From positions 62,001 through 126,000 of the forward strand of contig CAZNXJ010000010.1 of NCBI GenBank assembly GCA_964577115.1: a stretch of 64,000 nucleotides of DNA, given 5' to 3'. This stretch comes from CAZNXJ01 sp964577115 (GTDB lineage: Bacteria > Planctomycetota > Planctomycetia > Pirellulales > Pirellulaceae). Under the pieces are notes generated by a model. That model saw nothing but the letters and a program-made list of their open reading frames with translations, had not been told where the DNA came from and ran no database searches. Positions 1 through 9,010 of this stretch are shown piece by piece; positions within the stretch are counted from its first letter, which is position 1; the number at the start of each line of letters is the position of its first letter. Position numbers and translations under genes: made by a program.

Positions 1-179
1 TTCTGGCCTTGGTCCGACTCCGCGCGGCGATCGTAGTCATCCGTGCGAGGCCGCTGTTGTCCGCGCGCTTCAGAAATGGCAAAAGCCGCCAGCAAGGCGG
101 CTCCCACGGCCAGCAGGGCGCGTACCGGCGTCCATGGATCGGACGACGTAATGGCGAAGAAGAATGGCCGAGGCACCAT
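1..179 (-). CDS. Secreted protein, N-terminal fragment (cut by left edge)
   Basis: A reading frame on the minus strand starts with ATG at 179 and runs off the left edge without a stop. About 59 residues are visible: a hydrophobic N-terminus, then a classical signal-peptide core rich in Ala/Leu (residues about 20-35), followed by a polar, charged stretch rich in Asp, Arg and Gln. A GGAG-containing ribosome binding site lies about 8 bases upstream of the ATG. The mature part is too short to name. It is divergent from the amidase, so 180-343 should hold both promoters. That it is an exported protein is well supported; its function is unknown. Confidence 0.6.
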   Translation of the reverse strand, partial: MVPRPFFFAITSSDPWTPVRALLAVGAALLAAFAISEARGQQRPRTDDYDRRAESDQGQ

Positions 180-343
180 GGGTCCTGCTCCTCAATCTGG
201 CGAACGCGAATCCTGAGACAGCGACTGCTGGTTGCGTGCAATCAGCGCGCCGATTTCACACCGTATCAACGTGGGCCGACATGCCACGGGTTGCCTGGCG
301 TTTCATGGCGCCCGCGGCGAGCGGGTTCATAGGAGAGGTTCAT

Positions 344-418
344 ATGCGCAATACCTTGATCATGCTAGACTTCAGCCGTCGTTGCTGGAGATGCCCGTGC
401 AGTCGAGGATTGCGTTGA
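344..418 (+). CDS. Possible 24-residue leader peptide ahead of amidase
   Basis: A short frame begins with ATG at 344, just behind a strong Shine-Dalgarno sequence (AGGAGAGG at 331-338), and stops with TGA at 416-418. It encodes 24 residues with three Cys and several Arg near the end. It overlaps the ATG candidate of the amidase (391) in another frame, and its stop lies 2 bases before an alternative GTG start of the amidase at 421. This arrangement would allow translational coupling. Because the best ribosome binding site of the region serves this frame and not the amidase, it may be real, but a peptide this short cannot be confirmed by eye. Confidence 0.3.
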   Translation: MRNTLIMLDFSRRCWRCPCSRGLR

Positions 419-1848
419 ACGTGCCCGAGTCGGAACTATGTTTTCAGCCCGCTCATCGACTGCGGGCATTGTTACTTGATCGCGAGGTTTCCGCGCGCGA
501 GCTGGTCGAAGCCTATTTGTCGCGAATCGACCGGATCAATCCGACCGTTAATGCGATTGTGACGCGCTGCGACGAGCGGGCTCGTGAGGCGGCTCGCCAG
601 GCGGACGAGGCGCTAGCGCGTGGCGAACCGCTCGGACTGTTACACGGTCTGCCGGTGGTGATCAAGGATTTGCATGAGACGAAGGGCATTCGTACGACTT
701 ACGGGTCGCCCGTGTTTCGCAATTACGTACCGACGTTTGACGCGCTGATTGTCGAACGGCTCTTCCAATCGGGTGCCATTCCGCTCGGCAAGTCGAATAC
801 TCCCGAGTTCGGGGCCGGTTCGCAGACATTCAATCCCGTCTTTGGTGCGACCGCGAATCCATACGATCTTTCCAAAACGTGTGGCGGCAGTAGCGGTGGT
901 TCGGCGGTCGGTCTCGCCTGTGGCATGACGGCGCTCGCTGACGGCAGCGACACAGGAGGATCGCTGCGGAACCCAGCCAGTTTTTGCAACGTCGTGGGGC
1001 TGCGACCGTCACCCGGCCGAGTTCCCGTGTGGCCGACGGAAGCCGCCTGGTTTACGCTTCCGGTCCAAGGACCGATGGGGCGTACGGTGCAGGATGTGGC
1101 CTTGATGCTGGCGGCCATTGCGGGGCCGGACCCACGCAGTCCGATCGCCATCGAGGAATCCGGTTCGCGTTTTCTCGAGTCGCTCGAGCGCGATTGGCAA
1201 GGCGTGCGCGTTGGCTGGTCCCCGACGCTCGGCGGACTGCCCGTCGATCCCCGCGTCACCGAAGTGCTCGAATCCGCGCTGCCTACATTCGCTGACCTCG
1301 GAATCACGATCGTGGACGACGAACCGGATTGGCGGGACGTGGACGAGATCTTCACGACGCTTCGCGCGTGGTTTTTCGAACTACAGTTTTCAGCGCTGAT
1401 TCGCAATCATCCGGGCGAGGTCAAGGAAACCATCGTCGGCAATGCTGCACAGGGTGAATCGGTGACTGGGCCGCAGTTGGCCCGCGTGGAACAAAAACGA
1501 ACTCGGCTCTTCCATCGCATGCGGCGCTACTTCGACCGCGTGCAGTTTCTGCTCGCGCCCGTCGTCCAGGTCCCCCCGTTTGACAAGAACTTGCCGTACA
1601 TCGACGAGATTGCAGGGCAGCGCTTGTCTTCCTACATCGACTGGATGAAGTCGTGTTACTACATCTCGGCGACTGGACTGCCGGCGCTCTCGGTTCCTTG
1701 CGGTTTTACGCGCGACGGATTGCCGATCGGCATCCAAATCGTGGGCCGACATCACGATGACTTTGGCGTTCTGCAGCTCGGGTACGCTTTCGAGCAGGCG
1801 ACCGGCTTCTGGAAACGGCAGCCGACGATTTGCCAGGAGTCCGCCTGA
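391..1848 (+). CDS. Amidase signature family hydrolase
   Basis: A 485-residue protein of the amidase signature family, which hydrolyses amide bonds (indoleacetamide hydrolase, aryl-amidase, GatA-like). The Ser-cisSer-Lys triad is visible: Lys92 in the VVIKD segment, Ser167 in the glycine/serine-rich GGSSGG loop and Ser191 in SDTGGSLRNPAS. The C-terminal GLPALSVPCGF and GLPIGIQIVGR segments are typical. I chose ATG 391, which leaves a normal N-terminus. GTG 421, with GAGGA 11 bases before it, is equally possible. No gatB or gatC lies nearby, so a stand-alone amidase is more likely than the tRNA amidotransferase subunit. The substrate cannot be read from sequence. Confidence 0.9.
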   Translation: MPVQSRIALNVPESELCFQPAHRLRALLLDREVSARELVEAYLSRIDRINPTVNAIVTRCDERAREAARQADEALARGEPLGLLHGLPVVIKDLHETKGIRTTYGSPVFRNYVPTFDALIVERLFQSGAIPLGKSNTPEFGAGSQTFNPVFGATANPYDLSKTCGGSSGGSAVGLACGMTALADGSDTGGSLRNPASFCNVVGLRPSPGRVPVWPTEAAWFTLPVQGPMGRTVQDVALMLAAIAGPDPRSPIAIEESGSRFLESLERDWQGVRVGWSPTLGGLPVDPRVTEVLESALPTFADLGITIVDDEPDWRDVDEIFTTLRAWFFELQFSALIRNHPGEVKETIVGNAAQGESVTGPQLARVEQKRTRLFHRMRRYFDRVQFLLAPVVQVPPFDKNLPYIDEIAGQRLSSYIDWMKSCYYISATGLPALSVPCGFTRDGLPIGIQIVGRHHDDFGVLQLGYAFEQATGFWKRQPTICQESA

Positions 1849-1973
1849 GGCGCGGAACAAGCTTTGGGTCGAATGGGGCCGAGAGCGGAACGCGAGGGGC
1901 GGCGCGCTTTCCGGCGTATTCGGGCCGCCCATCTTCAATCCTGACGGACGTTCACGCATAATCGGAGGAACGT

Positions 1974-4900
1974 TTGCGACACTCCCTCTGCCTGCATTCC
2001 CTCCCTCCCCCCACGACTCGCTATATGCCTCGCTGCTTTCTCGCTCCGTTTTCGTGTCTCGGTCTGTTCGTCTGGTTGCTGATGGCGGCCCTCGTTGTGG
2101 CCGACCAGCCGCCGGCCGATTACGCCAGCCAACCGCTTTCGCCAGACGAAGCGCTCGGCACGTTGCAAGTGCCCGACGAGCTGATCGTCGAACTGGTTGC
2201 GGCGGAGCCCGATGTGATGGATCCGGTCGCGATCCGTTTCGACGAACACGGGCGAATGTGGGTCGTTGAAATGGGCGACTACCCGCATGGGCCGTCCGAA
2301 GGCGAAGACCCGATGTCGCGGATCCGGGTGCTCGAGGACCGCGACGGGGATGGACGCTATGAAACGGCGACGACCTTTGCCGATAAGCTTCTGTTCGTCA
2401 CAGGCTTGCAGCCGTGGAAGGGGGGCGTCATTGTGACGCTCGCCGGGCGCGTCGCGTTCATGAAGGATACCGACGGCGACGGCCGGTGCGATGTCGAAGA
2501 GACCTGGTTTGTCGGCTTTGCCGAAGAGAATTCGCAGCTCCGCGCCAATCGCCCCACTTTGGCGGTGGATAATCATGTGTACATCGCGAACGGACTGCGG
2601 GGTGGCGAAGTGCGCGATGCGCGTCAGCCGGCGCCCGAGATCGTTTCGATCCGCAGCATGGACTTCCGGTTTGATCCGCTGGGTACGAGTTACGAGGCGG
2701 TTTCGGGGTTCGGTCAGTTTGGGCTAACGTTCGATGCCTACGGGCGACGGTTCGAGTGCAGCAACCGCAACCCTCTGCGGCACGTGGTGATTGAGGACCG
2801 CTACATCCGCGCTAACCCCGCCGTTTCCATTCCCGACACCGGCTGGGATGTCGCTGCTCATGGCGAGAACTCAAAGCTCTATCCTCGCTCGCGCGCCTGG
2901 ACGACTTCGACCTTGCATGCCGGGCAATTTACGGCCGCGTGCGGAGTCCAAATTTATCGCGGCACGTTGTTACCTCGTGAGTATCAGGGCGCGGCATTTA
3001 CCTGTGACCCGACCGGGAACCTGGTGCACTGCGAAATTCTGAAGCCGTACGGCGCGACGTTTAAATCAACGCCGCTCGCCGAAGGCGTCGAGTTTCTGTC
3101 GTCGACGGACGAGTGGTTTCGGCCCGTGAACGTCGAGGTGGGACCGGAAGGCGCGCTTTACATCGTGGACATGTACCGCGCGGTCATTGAACACCCGCAG
3201 TTCATGCCGGACGAATTGAAGAACCGGCCCGACTTGCGCTATGGCATCGATCGCGGCCGTATTTACCGGATTCGCCCGCGGGATGCGGCGCTGCCTGCGG
3301 TGCAAGATCTCGCGTCTTTGAACGATGGGGAACTTGTCGAGCTGCTCGATAGTGACGTTGCCTGGCAGCGCGAAACAGCCCATCGACTTCTCCTGGAACG
3401 CGAGGCGACGGGTGTGGCGGCCGAGCTGCGCCGTGTATCCCGCAGCGGCGAGCGGAGCACGGCTCGCATTCATGCTCTGTGGCTGCTGGAAGGCTTCAAG
3501 CAGCTTACGCCGGAGGATGTGGCTCACGCGCTGTCCGATGCAGCCGCCGAGGTCCGCGAACATGGCTGCGTGTTGTCTGAGCGCTGGCCGGAAGACAGCG
3601 CGCTGCGCGGTAAATTGCTCGGTCTGGCGACCGACCCGGACCCGCGTGTGCGGTTCCAGGTCGCGCTGAGCAGCGCTCCGCTCCGCAGGGCCGACGAGGT
3701 CGCGGCACTGGCGGCCATCGCCCTGGCTGGGGCCGACGATACGTGGACGCGCCAGGCGGTGGCTTTGGCCGGGGGGCCTTTCGCCGCCGAACTGGCTGCG
3801 GAGGTCCTCAAGGGTGCCCAGGAAGCGTCGGCTGTTTCTAGCCAGCGGGCCGAGGTGCATGTCGAGCTGCTCGAGCAGTCGTATGCGGCTGCGGCGGGCC
3901 TCGACTCGACCGGTCCGGAGCTTTTGCAAACCGTGTTTCAGCTGTCGCCCGCCGACCATCTTGCACGGGCCGCCGTCCTCGGCTCCTTGCGTGGATGGGC
4001 TCAGCGGCGCGCCGACATCGGTGCGTTTCTCGCCGCCGTTCGCGAAACCCACTCAGAAGGATGGGAACGCTTGCTCGAGCGTGCCCAGGAGGATGTGCTC
4101 AACGACGAGTTATCCGAACCGCTTCGGCGCACGAGTATTGAACTGCTGGCACGAGCGGGGCAGGCCGCACCGGTCGTCGAGCTTGCACTGAACGAAGACG
4201 CGCTGCAGCCGCTGCGCATCGCGGCGATTCAATGGGCGCCGCGCTTTGCGGACCGTGACGTGTGGCAGCAGATCTTCGAGCAATTCCCTGCCGCGGCGCC
4301 GGCCGTCCGGTCGGCGATGACGAACGCAGCACTGAACTATGTGGTTGCCTGCGAGGTCCTGCTCGACGAAATCGCCGCCGGCCGAATTAAGCCGCAGGAA
4401 CTCGGACGCCTCGAAGCCAATAGACTGCTTCAGCACGGCAATGCAGAAATTCGCCAACGGGCGAACGAGCTGTTTGCTGCCGCCACCCCCGAGGAACGCC
4501 GGCAGGCGCTCGCACGTTACCAGCAGAGCCTGACGCTGGAAGCCGATCCGCAGCGTGGCCGAGAAATCTTTGCGAAGAATTGCGCGACGTGCCACCGCAT
4601 CGGCGACCTGGGTGTCGACGTGGCGCCGGACATCGCGGACTCGCGGACGAAGACGCCCCAGCAACTGCTGACCGATATTCTTCAGCCGAACCAGGCCATT
4701 GATGGCAACTACGTCGCCTACATCGTGCAGACCGAAGATGGCCGCACGTTTACGGGAATCCTGTCCGGTGAAACGACAACCAGCATCACGCTGAAGCTTC
4801 CGGAAGGTAAGACGCTCACCCTGCCGCGTGAAGAGATTGCTCTGATCCGTTCTACCGGTGTGTCGCTCATGCCCGAAGGGCTGGAGCAAGACATCACGCT

Positions 4901-4976
4901 CGAGCAGATGGCGGATCTGATTTCGTTCATCAAGAATTGGCGATATCTCGACGGCCGCACGCCGCTCGGAGAATAG
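1974..4976 (+). CDS. PVC-type membrane-bound dehydrogenase with C-terminal cytochrome c domain
   Basis: A 1000-residue exported protein typical of Planctomycetes/Verrucomicrobia. After a long n-region and signal peptide comes a beta-propeller of the glucose/sorbosone dehydrogenase type (about residues 60-430, with segments such as RIRVLEDRDGDGRYE and DMYRAVIEHPQ), then a helical HEAT-like region, then the Pirellula/Verrucomicrobium-type heme domain with CATCH at Cys870/Cys873/His874. I placed the start at TTG 1974 because GGAGGA lies 4 bases upstream. ATG 2025 would give a more compact signal peptide but has no ribosome binding site. The family is thought to oxidise sugars in the periplasm and pass electrons to the bound heme; the substrate is unknown. 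Confidence 0.85.
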   Translation: MRHSLCLHSLPPPTTRYMPRCFLAPFSCLGLFVWLLMAALVVADQPPADYASQPLSPDEALGTLQVPDELIVELVAAEPDVMDPVAIRFDEHGRMWVVEMGDYPHGPSEGEDPMSRIRVLEDRDGDGRYETATTFADKLLFVTGLQPWKGGVIVTLAGRVAFMKDTDGDGRCDVEETWFVGFAEENSQLRANRPTLAVDNHVYIANGLRGGEVRDARQPAPEIVSIRSMDFRFDPLGTSYEAVSGFGQFGLTFDAYGRRFECSNRNPLRHVVIEDRYIRANPAVSIPDTGWDVAAHGENSKLYPRSRAWTTSTLHAGQFTAACGVQIYRGTLLPREYQGAAFTCDPTGNLVHCEILKPYGATFKSTPLAEGVEFLSSTDEWFRPVNVEVGPEGALYIVDMYRAVIEHPQFMPDELKNRPDLRYGIDRGRIYRIRPRDAALPAVQDLASLNDGELVELLDSDVAWQRETAHRLLLEREATGVAAELRRVSRSGERSTARIHALWLLEGFKQLTPEDVAHALSDAAAEVREHGCVLSERWPEDSALRGKLLGLATDPDPRVRFQVALSSAPLRRADEVAALAAIALAGADDTWTRQAVALAGGPFAAELAAEVLKGAQEASAVSSQRAEVHVELLEQSYAAAAGLDSTGPELLQTVFQLSPADHLARAAVLGSLRGWAQRRADIGAFLAAVRETHSEGWERLLERAQEDVLNDELSEPLRRTSIELLARAGQAAPVVELALNEDALQPLRIAAIQWAPRFADRDVWQQIFEQFPAAAPAVRSAMTNAALNYVVACEVLLDEIAAGRIKPQELGRLEANRLLQHGNAEIRQRANELFAAATPEERRQALARYQQSLTLEADPQRGREIFAKNCATCHRIGDLGVDVAPDIADSRTKTPQQLLTDILQPNQAIDGNYVAYIVQTEDGRTFTGILSGETTTSITLKLPEGKTLTLPREEIALIRSTGVSLMPEGLEQDITLEQMADLISFIKNWRYLDGRTPLGE

Positions 4977-5009
4977 ACGCGGCTATCCGGTCGAGGCGCG
5001 CTGCGCTGC

Positions 5010-6050
5010 TCAAAGCAAACCAAGTTCGCGACGGATTTGTAGGACCCCGGCAACCATATTGGCGAGCTTTTGCCGAGCGGCCCAGCGCGCGGTCTGACTG
5101 AGCCCGCAGTCGGGAGCGATGGCGAGCTTTTCCGCAGGGACATATTCGAGGCAACGGCGGATACGCCGCACCACTTCCTCGACTGGCTCGATGTAGTAGC
5201 TTTTCACATCAATGATTCCCACCGCCACGTCGTGCGACTGGGCGATGGTTTCAATGATTTCAATCTCCGCGAACTCGCGGCTGGCCATCTCGACGTGGAT
5301 CTCGTCGACATCCAGCGCAAGAAAATCGGGAAACATGGGTGCGTACTGCCGCGGCCCTACCGCGCGGCCACGGTAGTTGCCAAAGCATAAATGCGTGGAA
5401 AGCCGGCAGCGTTTTCGGAGGCCGGCTACGGTGCGATTGAACAGCTCGACGAGCCGGCCTCGGTCCTCGCGGTAGGCATAGCAGCTCATGGAAGGTTCAT
5501 CAACCGTAATCTCCGTGCAGCCGGCGTCGACCAGCGCCGCCAGCTCGGCGCTAACGATCGGCTGAAGTGCCTCGGCGATGGCATAACGATCTGGATAACG
5601 CTCGTTCGGGATCAGGCGACCACTGAGCGTATAGGGGCCGGGGGCGCTGGCCTTGAGCGTAAAGCCTTCCCTGGGGGCTAGCCGCTGCAATCGCTGGAAT
5701 TCTTCCACCACTCCCAGCCCGCGTGGTGCGGAGAGAATGTCGATGATTTCGTGCCGCCCGCGCTGATCGTGCGCCGGCGGTCCCCAACGCCGCGGCGGAG
5801 CCTGTTCCATCGCGATACCCTGCAAATATCCGTAGAACGAAAGATTGAAATCGAGCCGGCTTTGCTCGCCATCCGTGATCACATCGAGTCCGCAGTCGCA
5901 TTGATCGATCACTGCGATGCGGACCGCGTCGTCCTGAAGCTCGGCGCGATCCGCCGGGCCGAACCGGTCCAGTTGTTCGCTTGCCAATAGAAGCCAAGCC
6001 GGCTGCGGATAACTGCCAATCACCGTGGTGCGAAGGGGGATGGGTTGCAT
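5010..6050 (-). CDS. Methionine synthase II (MetE) catalytic-domain protein
   Basis: A 346-residue protein matching only the C-terminal, zinc-dependent catalytic half of cobalamin-independent methionine synthase. The N-terminal duplicate domain of full-length MetE (about 750 residues) is absent. Zinc ligands can be recognised: His and Cys in the THLCFGNY segment, Glu in HVEMA, and Cys in PDCGL near the C-terminus. The start at ATG 6050 has GGAG 6 bases upstream. It is the last gene of a minus-strand cluster, 38 bases after the SIS-domain gene. Short MetE-like proteins use various methyl donors and acceptors, so methyl transfer to a thiol is expected, but homocysteine as substrate is not assured. 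Confidence 0.8.
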   Translation of the reverse strand: MQPIPLRTTVIGSYPQPAWLLLASEQLDRFGPADRAELQDDAVRIAVIDQCDCGLDVITDGEQSRLDFNLSFYGYLQGIAMEQAPPRRWGPPAHDQRGRHEIIDILSAPRGLGVVEEFQRLQRLAPREGFTLKASAPGPYTLSGRLIPNERYPDRYAIAEALQPIVSAELAALVDAGCTEITVDEPSMSCYAYREDRGRLVELFNRTVAGLRKRCRLSTHLCFGNYRGRAVGPRQYAPMFPDFLALDVDEIHVEMASREFAEIEIIETIAQSHDVAVGIIDVKSYYIEPVEEVVRRIRRCLEYVPAEKLAIAPDCGLSQTARWAARQKLANMVAGVLQIRRELGLL

Positions 6051-6088
6051 CACGAACTCCAATCGGCGTGAGACTTCTGCGTACGCAT

Positions 6089-6883
6089 CTATACGTGGTG
6101 ATCTGAACCGAGCGGAGCGAAGAGACGAGCCAGGCGCCGGGCGTGTTCGTCGTAGGCCGCTTCGAACAGTTCGGTTGAACGCTGCGCGCCAACCACGTTT
6201 CCGGCCGTGAGGACTCGCGGCGAGTAGCCGGCCCGTGCCAAGCGTTCGGCGACGGCGGCCTTGATACCATTGATGATCATGCATCCGCCGACCGTCGAAC
6301 CGGGTGCGACGGGCGTGTCCAGGCCGGGAATCGTTACCATCGCGTCGCCCACTGGGGCTCCGGTATCGAGCACCAGGTCGGCCATATCGATCAGCTTCTG
6401 GCCGTCCGCGCGGCGAGCCGAACTGGCTTCGCAGTGTGCGCGACTCACCAGTGCCACCACGCGGATGTCTTGCGAGCGAAACAGCTCGGCCATCTCGACC
6501 GCGACGACGCTCACGCCGCTCGAGGAAACCACGAGCGCGCTATCGTCCGGGTGCAGAGCAAAATTTCGCAGGATGCGCGCCGCCAGTCCCGGAGTGTTTT
6601 CTAGAAACATCGCCTGCCGCTGACCGTTGGCACCGACCACGGGGTTGTGAAACGTCAAGGAAAGCTCGACGATCGGATTGAAACCCGGGAACGACCCATA
6701 ACGTGGCCACATCTCTTCGACCATGATCCGGCTGTGGCCAGCGCCAAACAGATGAACCATGCGACCGGCGAGGATCGTACGGCTAAACCATTCAGCGGCC
6801 GTCTGCACTGCGTCGTGCTGCGCGCGAACACGCTGCAAGAGCTCGGCACAGGCATCCCAATAGTTCTCGGTAGCAGTTGGCAT
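6089..6883 (-). CDS. SIS-domain sugar-phosphate-binding protein (UPF0309-like)
   Basis: A 264-residue SIS-domain (sugar isomerase fold) protein. The phosphosugar-binding segment HLFGAGHSRIMVEEMW, the serine loop VVSSSGVSVVAVE and the segment VTIPGLDTPVAPGST fit the UPF0309/SIS group found in many bacterial sugar-catabolic clusters. ATG 6883 gives the usual N-terminus; a longer frame reaches 6970 but adds an atypical extension. No clear ribosome binding site precedes 6883. It lies between an SDR gene and a MetE-like gene on the same strand. Enzymatic activity is unproven for this group; it may be an isomerase, etherase or a regulatory sugar-phosphate sensor. Confidence 0.8.
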   Translation of the reverse strand: MPTATENYWDACAELLQRVRAQHDAVQTAAEWFSRTILAGRMVHLFGAGHSRIMVEEMWPRYGSFPGFNPIVELSLTFHNPVVGANGQRQAMFLENTPGLAARILRNFALHPDDSALVVSSSGVSVVAVEMAELFRSQDIRVVALVSRAHCEASSARRADGQKLIDMADLVLDTGAPVGDAMVTIPGLDTPVAPGSTVGGCMIINGIKAAVAERLARAGYSPRVLTAGNVVGAQRSTELFEAAYDEHARRLARLFAPLGSDHHV

Positions 6884-7017
6884 GGAGGGGCAACGTGGCT
6901 GAAGGTTCAACAGGCTGAAATAACAGAAGACGCTTCGCGCGAATCCGCAGATTGCGCGTCGGCTCGGCACACCGACACCACTGCGCCGCTGCCGGTCGGC
7001 AGTTCGAGTGTGACCGA

Positions 7018-7797
7018 TTAGCCAAAGACCGACCAGCCGCCATCCACGGCGAGCGCCTGCCCGGTGATGAACTGCGCTTCGTCGGAAAGCAGGAAGACGA
7101 TGGCCCCGTCGAGATCGGTGGGCAGGCCGACCCGCCCGCCGCCGAGCGACTGGCGTTGTTCGACATACGCGCGGATTTCAGGATCCAGGACGGCACGCTG
7201 AGCCATCGGGGTATCAATAAGTCCCGGTAAAAGCCCATTGATGCGAATGTTGTGCTTCGCATAGTACGACGCGGCGGCCGTCGTCAGGCCGAGGATTGCG
7301 GCTTTGGCTGCTGCGTAGGCATGCGTCGCGAAATGGGAGGCGGCTGGGTGTCGCGCGAGCACCGAGCTCACATTCAGAATCGCGCCGCCGCTTCCCTGCC
7401 GCAGAAACTGCCGCACTGCCGCTCGGTTGCTATAGAACACTGACGAAAGATTCCAATCGATCGTTTGCGCCCATCCTTCGTCGGTGATCGTGTCGAGGGG
7501 ACCGTCGCCAAACCGCCGCCCACTGCCGCCCGCGACATGTAGCAGGCCGTCAACTCGGCCGAACGCGTCGACGGCCCCGCGGATGGCTTCATCGACCGTC
7601 GACGTCTGGCGCGCGTCCCCCACGACTACGTGACCGCGGTCGCCCAGCCGAGCGCGAAGCGGCTCAGCGGACTCCGCATCAAGCGCGATGACGACGAGCC
7701 GAGCGCCCTCGGCGGCGCAGGCTTCGACCGCCGAGCGCCCAATGCCACTCGTGCCGCCGACGATCAGGATGACTTTTTCGTGCAGCCGCTGAGACAC
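7018..7797 (-). CDS. Short-chain dehydrogenase/reductase (SDR)
   Basis: A classical SDR of about 259 residues, NAD(P)-dependent. The cofactor loop is GGTSGIG near the N-terminus. The catalytic Ser is in LNVSSVL and the Tyr-x-x-x-Lys is in HAYAAAKAA. The C-terminal ITGQALAVDGGWS segment is standard. No ATG is available upstream: candidates are GTG 7797 (AGGAG 14 bases before it) and TTG 7830 (no ribosome binding site). I used 7797. It sits between the TIM-barrel isomerase and the SIS-domain gene, suggesting oxidation of a sugar or polyol, but the substrate is unknown. Confidence 0.87.
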   Translation of the reverse strand: MSQRLHEKVILIVGGTSGIGRSAVEACAAEGARLVVIALDAESAEPLRARLGDRGHVVVGDARQTSTVDEAIRGAVDAFGRVDGLLHVAGGSGRRFGDGPLDTITDEGWAQTIDWNLSSVFYSNRAAVRQFLRQGSGGAILNVSSVLARHPAASHFATHAYAAAKAAILGLTTAAASYYAKHNIRINGLLPGLIDTPMAQRAVLDPEIRAYVEQRQSLGGGRVGLPTDLDGAIVFLLSDEAQFITGQALAVDGGWSVFG

Positions 7798-7880
7798 GGA
7801 ATGATTCGATTCTCCTGGCGGGCTGGCCAAATAAGGAGGGTTGGCGGTGAGCGGTGCCGCGGCTATTTTCCGAGATGGTT

Positions 7881-8801
7881 CTAACGCCGCGGAATGAAAT
7901 TGCGCAAGTACGTGTGGCTCTGTCGCAAGGAAGCCTTCCGAGCGGCCAGGTCATCCTCGTACGCTCGATCTTCGACCTCGACGCAAACCGGGCCGCGGTA
8001 ACCCGCGTCGGTCAGAACGGAGAAAAACTTGCCCCAATCGACGTCGCCGAGCCCCGGGAGTTTGGGCGTGTGGTATTCCAACGGATGAGCAAGGATGCCG
8101 ACATCATCGAGCCGGTGCGCATCGATCCGCACGTCCTTGGCATGCACGTGGAAAATGCGTGAAGCAAACTCGCGGATCGGTCGCAAGTAATCCATGTGCT
8201 GCCAGATCATGTGCGAGGGATCGTAGTTCAGGCCGAAGTTGGCGCTCGGAATGTCTTGAAACATGCGACGCCAGATCGTGGGGCTGATCGCCAGGTTTTT
8301 TCCGCCGGGCCACTCGTCGCGGGTGAAGAGCATCGGACAGTTTTCAATGCCGATGGTGATCCCGTGCTGCTCGGCGAGCGCCACGAGTGGCCGCCAGACT
8401 TCGAGAAACCGGGGCCAATTGTCGTCGATCGACCGCGTCCAATCGCGGCCTACGAACGAGTTGACTCGGGACACCTGCAAAGCTTTTGCGGCGGCGATCA
8501 CGGCTTCCAAATGCGAGGCTGCTCGGCGCGACTCCTCGGCGTCCGGTGCCAGTGGGTTCGGATAATAGCCGAGCGCACTGATCGCCACGCCGGTGTCCCG
8601 CGTCACCTTCTGGATACGTTCGATGTCCGCCGGGCCGAGGTTCGTGACGTCGATATGCGTGACCCCCGCATACCGGCGCTCGGCCTTGCTGACCGGCCAA
8701 CACATGACTTCCACGCAGTCATAGCCGACCTCCGCTGCGAAGTGGAACACTTCTTCAAACGACAGCTCGGGCAAGATCGCGCTCACGAAGCCTAACTGCA
8801 T
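7881..8801 (-). CDS. Sugar phosphate isomerase/epimerase (xylose isomerase-like TIM barrel)
   Basis: A 306-residue TIM-barrel protein of the AP endonuclease family 2/xylose isomerase-like superfamily. Metal-binding positions fit the family: Glu and Asn in GIENCP, Asp and His in NYDPSHMIWQ, His in FHVHAKDV and Glu in VCVEVED. The ATG at 8801 has AAGGAG 7 bases upstream, so the start is secure. It is the first gene of a four-gene minus-strand cluster, so its promoter should lie in 8802-9010, shared with the divergent regulator gene. Such proteins isomerise or epimerise sugars or inositol derivatives; the precise substrate cannot be told. Confidence 0.87.
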   Translation of the reverse strand: MQLGFVSAILPELSFEEVFHFAAEVGYDCVEVMCWPVSKAERRYAGVTHIDVTNLGPADIERIQKVTRDTGVAISALGYYPNPLAPDAEESRRAASHLEAVIAAAKALQVSRVNSFVGRDWTRSIDDNWPRFLEVWRPLVALAEQHGITIGIENCPMLFTRDEWPGGKNLAISPTIWRRMFQDIPSANFGLNYDPSHMIWQHMDYLRPIREFASRIFHVHAKDVRIDAHRLDDVGILAHPLEYHTPKLPGLGDVDWGKFFSVLTDAGYRGPVCVEVEDRAYEDDLAARKASLRQSHTYLRNFIPRR

Positions 8802-9010
8802 ACCGCCGCTCCTTCTCTCCCTCCAACGATTGTGCCTGCCAAAAGCTCGCCTCTCGCCCATCACGTCTGATAAACTTCAGCACGAAGCGCCGTTTAAAGT
8901 TGGTCGCTCGCGCGTCGTGGTCTTATCGTGGCAGCGCCGAACGAATGCTGCAAGGTTGCCGCCGCGTGTGCCGCGAACGATCGCCGGGAGCCGCGGAGGT
9001 GGCAAGCACA

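Noticed and set aside
9..332. Plus-strand frame at the left edge
   Set aside because: Its sequence is Arg-rich and low quality, and the opposite strand encodes a convincing signal peptide.
7831..7891. AAGGAGG ribosome-binding-like sequence on the plus strand
   Set aside because: It leads only into a very short frame within the gap before the isomerase gene; treated as chance.
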